From: Bacillota bacterium
GTDB lineage: Bacteria > Bacillota > Dethiobacteria > DTU022
Assembly (NCBI GenBank): GCA_029782095.1
Contig: JAKOVL010000109.1
Coordinates: forward strand, 1-55,118
Length of the DNA: 55,118 nucleotides
Reading direction: 5' to 3'
Of the stretch, positions 53,485 through 55,118 are shown in pieces. A program made the translations under genes and the position numbers. The notes beneath the pieces are model-generated. The model was not told where the DNA came from and did not search any database. It saw only the letters and a list, made by a program, of their open reading frames with translations. Within the stretch, counting starts at the first letter, position 1, and every line of letters begins with the position of its first letter.

Positions 53485-53955
53485 CTAATGCAGGTGCGGC
53501 CCGCTGTCATCGGGGTCGCCGTAAAAGCTGGATTCCGTATCTGCTTCTTCAAGCAAATCTTTTATGGCTATGGTATAGGCGGCAACTTTGCTGCTGATAT
53601 AGATGGGGCAGCCTATGGTCAGGGCCAGAGCCACTGCGTCGCTGGGCCGGCTGTCAATAATGAGCTGCTGCCCCCGCTCGTTATTCATATGGATTTCAGC
53701 ATAGTATGTGCTTTCTTTAATATCCGAGACCACAATTTTGTGGACAGTGGCATCCAATGCCGTGCATAAAGATTTAATCAGGTCGTGGGTCATGGGTCTA
53801 GGCGGGATCTGCCCCTGCAGTTTCAAGACAATGGCCTGGGCTTCCCAAAAACCGATCCCAATGGGTAGAACTATGCTTTCATCCATATCTACCAGCAAAA
53901 GCAGCGGGTTTTGCTGGGCGTCAAGAACCACTCCCTTTACTTTGACCGCAATCAT
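53485..53955 (-). CDS. Bifunctional nuclease family protein (DUF151)
   Basis: The 156-residue protein matches the BFN/DUF151 domain: VKGVVLDAQQNPLLLLVDMDESIVLPIGIGFWEA, MTHDLIKSLCTALDATVHKIVVSDI, TYYAEIHM and the conserved DSRPSDAVALAL. Plant and bacterial relatives have been reported with nuclease activity, but most members are untested. It lies 18 bp after the radical SAM gene and 25 bp before DUF503, within a likely operon. Confidence 0.92.
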   Translation of the reverse strand: MIAVKVKGVVLDAQQNPLLLLVDMDESIVLPIGIGFWEAQAIVLKLQGQIPPRPMTHDLIKSLCTALDATVHKIVVSDIKESTYYAEIHMNNERGQQLIIDSRPSDAVALALTIGCPIYISSKVAAYTIAIKDLLEEADTESSFYGDPDDSGPHLH

Positions 53956-53973
53956 TTTCAGGCTCCTTCCTTC

Positions 53974-55107
53974 TTAAAGACTCCCGGCCATGGCCTGACG
54001 GATAAACGCGTCAACCGTCAATCCCTGTTCTTCCAGGCGGCGGTAGAGATGAGCCACCCTTTCCTCCAGCACAGGGTTATCCAGGTCATCCAAAGTCCGA
54101 AAGATGCCGGTGCGCCGCCCCAGGCGGAACAGCTCCCGCCGGCGCGGCGGCAAGGCCAGATACTGTTCGATGCGGGCGATCATGGCTGGGCGATCCTCGG
54201 GCAGCCTTCCGCTGACATCTTCCAGCAGGTTATAAAAATGATCGCTGACGATGGTGCTGCCTGCCGCCTCCAGGTTTTCCAGAAGCAGCTTTTCTTCCAG
54301 CAGGATCGTTTCCTCGTCCAATGGTTCGAATTGGCCCTGCCCCCACATTTGATAGAGGGGGCTGGCAGGGTGTATGGCCAGGGTGCGCAGCCGAATAAAG
54401 TCGGGTCTTATTTCATTTAATACTGCGGCGGTTTCAAGGGCATGTTTTCGCCAGTGCTCCCGTCCGCCCAGGCCCAAAAGCACATATTCGCTCAGAGAAA
54501 TACCCGCTTCTTTTACTTTATGTCCCGCTTCCAGATGCTGTTCCCTGCTTGCGCCTTTCTTCATAAAACCAAGAATCGTGTTGCAGCCGCTTTCCAGGCC
54601 AACATGGATCCGGGACAGGCCGGCCTGTTTAAGCTGCACCAGCTCATCCACCGTTTTGCTTGCCAGCGAGCGGCTGCGAGCGTAGGTGGTAATGCGGCTA
54701 ATGCCCGGAATCACTTGCCGCAGCAATAGCAGAACTTCACCCAGCAGTGCCGTGGGTAGCGACAGGTTGTCGCCGTCCTGCAGAAAGACCGCTCCGGCGC
54801 CCCGGTAAAGCCACAGGGCCAAAGAATAAAGCTCAGGTGCGCTTTCTCCGCACTGCACCACTATTTCCCGGGTAATGCTGCTGCAGCCTTTTTCCCGCGA
54901 CAGGTTTTGCACCGCCTCAATGCCGGCGGCAATGGCGTAAATATCCTGCTTAATCTCCTCCAGGCTGCGGCGGCTGTATTTTTGCCCCTTATACACCGGG
55001 CAAAAGAGACAGCGATTCCAGGGGCAGTTGCGCGTCAGGCGCAGCAGCAGGCTAAAGGCTTCGCTGGGCGGCCGGATCGGGCCCTGTTCATAGCTCAGCG
55101 GCATCAC
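53974..55107 (-). CDS. Radical SAM protein with Cx4Cx2C cluster motif
   Basis: The 377-residue radical SAM enzyme has the cluster motif NCPWNRCLFCPVYKG near residue 30, in which the first two Cys are separated by four residues rather than the usual three. The barrel continues with FLQDGDNLSLP, RITTYARSRSL, GLSRIHVGLESGCN and YVLLGLGG. The LESG and LLGLGG blocks are shared with the HemN/Elp3-like group. There is no B12-binding domain. Substrate unknown. It is first of the four-gene cluster; the start (GTG 55107 or ATG 55104) is close to the window edge. Confidence 0.88.
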   Translation of the reverse strand: MMPLSYEQGPIRPPSEAFSLLLRLTRNCPWNRCLFCPVYKGQKYSRRSLEEIKQDIYAIAAGIEAVQNLSREKGCSSITREIVVQCGESAPELYSLALWLYRGAGAVFLQDGDNLSLPTALLGEVLLLLRQVIPGISRITTYARSRSLASKTVDELVQLKQAGLSRIHVGLESGCNTILGFMKKGASREQHLEAGHKVKEAGISLSEYVLLGLGGREHWRKHALETAAVLNEIRPDFIRLRTLAIHPASPLYQMWGQGQFEPLDEETILLEEKLLLENLEAAGSTIVSDHFYNLLEDVSGRLPEDRPAMIARIEQYLALPPRRRELFRLGRRTGIFRTLDDLDNPVLEERVAHLYRRLEEQGLTVDAFIRQAMAGSL

Positions 55108-55118
55108 CGATCATTCCA

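Overview
The window looks like chromosomal DNA from an anaerobic, endospore-forming Bacillota (Clostridia-type) bacterium; genus cannot be fixed from the sequence alone. The reasons are: a cluster of sporulation and germination genes (YheC/D-like coat protein, ylbJ, pdaB-like deacetylase, splB, spoIIP, a GerMN protein), strong AGGAGG-type ribosome binding sites with frequent GTG/TTG starts, a Rex redox regulator, a B12-dependent class II ribonucleotide reductase, a molybdopterin oxidoreductase and a low-specificity threonine aldolase. Most genes look moderately GC-rich; the DNA methyltransferase near the left edge is visibly AT-rich and probably foreign.

Layout. 1-6.9 kb: tRNA-Arg, a small membrane protein, an orphan DNA methyltransferase, VanW and YheC/D-like proteins, a Wzx/MATE-like flippase and threonine aldolase. 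7-14.3 kb: amidohydrolase, an unknown protein, rsmD convergent with and overlapping ylbJ, a CopZ-like metal chaperone, hisC and a PdaB-like deacetylase. 14.6-16.1 kb: intact pdxS flanked by two decayed genes, a hisF relic upstream and a pdxT relic downstream. 16.2-24.5 kb: URO-D-like protein, DUF3267, guaA, DUF4870, a two-P-loop ATPase, and glnA with an attenuated leader followed by an ANTAR-domain regulator. 24.6-27.4 kb: a complete 2.4-kb IS4/Tn5-like element, with a 9-bp target duplication and a DUF4338 (DruA-like) domain fused to its transposase, then a DUF559 protein. 27.5-36.3 kb, all minus strand: pyrG, splB, spoIIP with DUF1614, an FmdB-like zinc ribbon, serA, a tiny basic peptide that appears to start at CTG, and a GerMN protein. 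36.4-42 kb: nrdJ carrying a 363-residue intein and a molybdopterin oxidoreductase. 42.1-49.8 kb, minus strand: an oppABCDF operon followed by a second solute-binding lipoprotein whose lobes are in circularly permuted order. 50.1-55.1 kb: five tRNAs, rex, a polyprenyl diphosphate synthase, and the mnmM/DUF503/BFN/radical SAM cluster.

Common threads. Three glutamine-amidotransferase-linked functions are damaged here: pdxT is a fossil, hisF (partner of the HisH glutaminase) is a fossil, and the GuaA glutaminase domain has lost its catalytic Cys and Glu while its ATP-pyrophosphatase half looks sound. PyrG keeps its triad. In the same window glnA has a strong promoter followed by a terminator hairpin and an ANTAR-type hexaloop hairpin, with an ANTAR protein gene just downstream. 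This suggests nitrogen metabolism that may rely on free ammonia, with glutamine synthetase under antitermination control; that interpretation is inference.

The observations most worth following are the permuted binding protein (42109-43749), the dead GuaA glutaminase, the ANTAR/glnA attenuator, the SpoIIP C-terminal extension, the CTG-start basic peptide, and a dispersed repeat of about 115 bp whose end hairpin serves as the hisC terminator.
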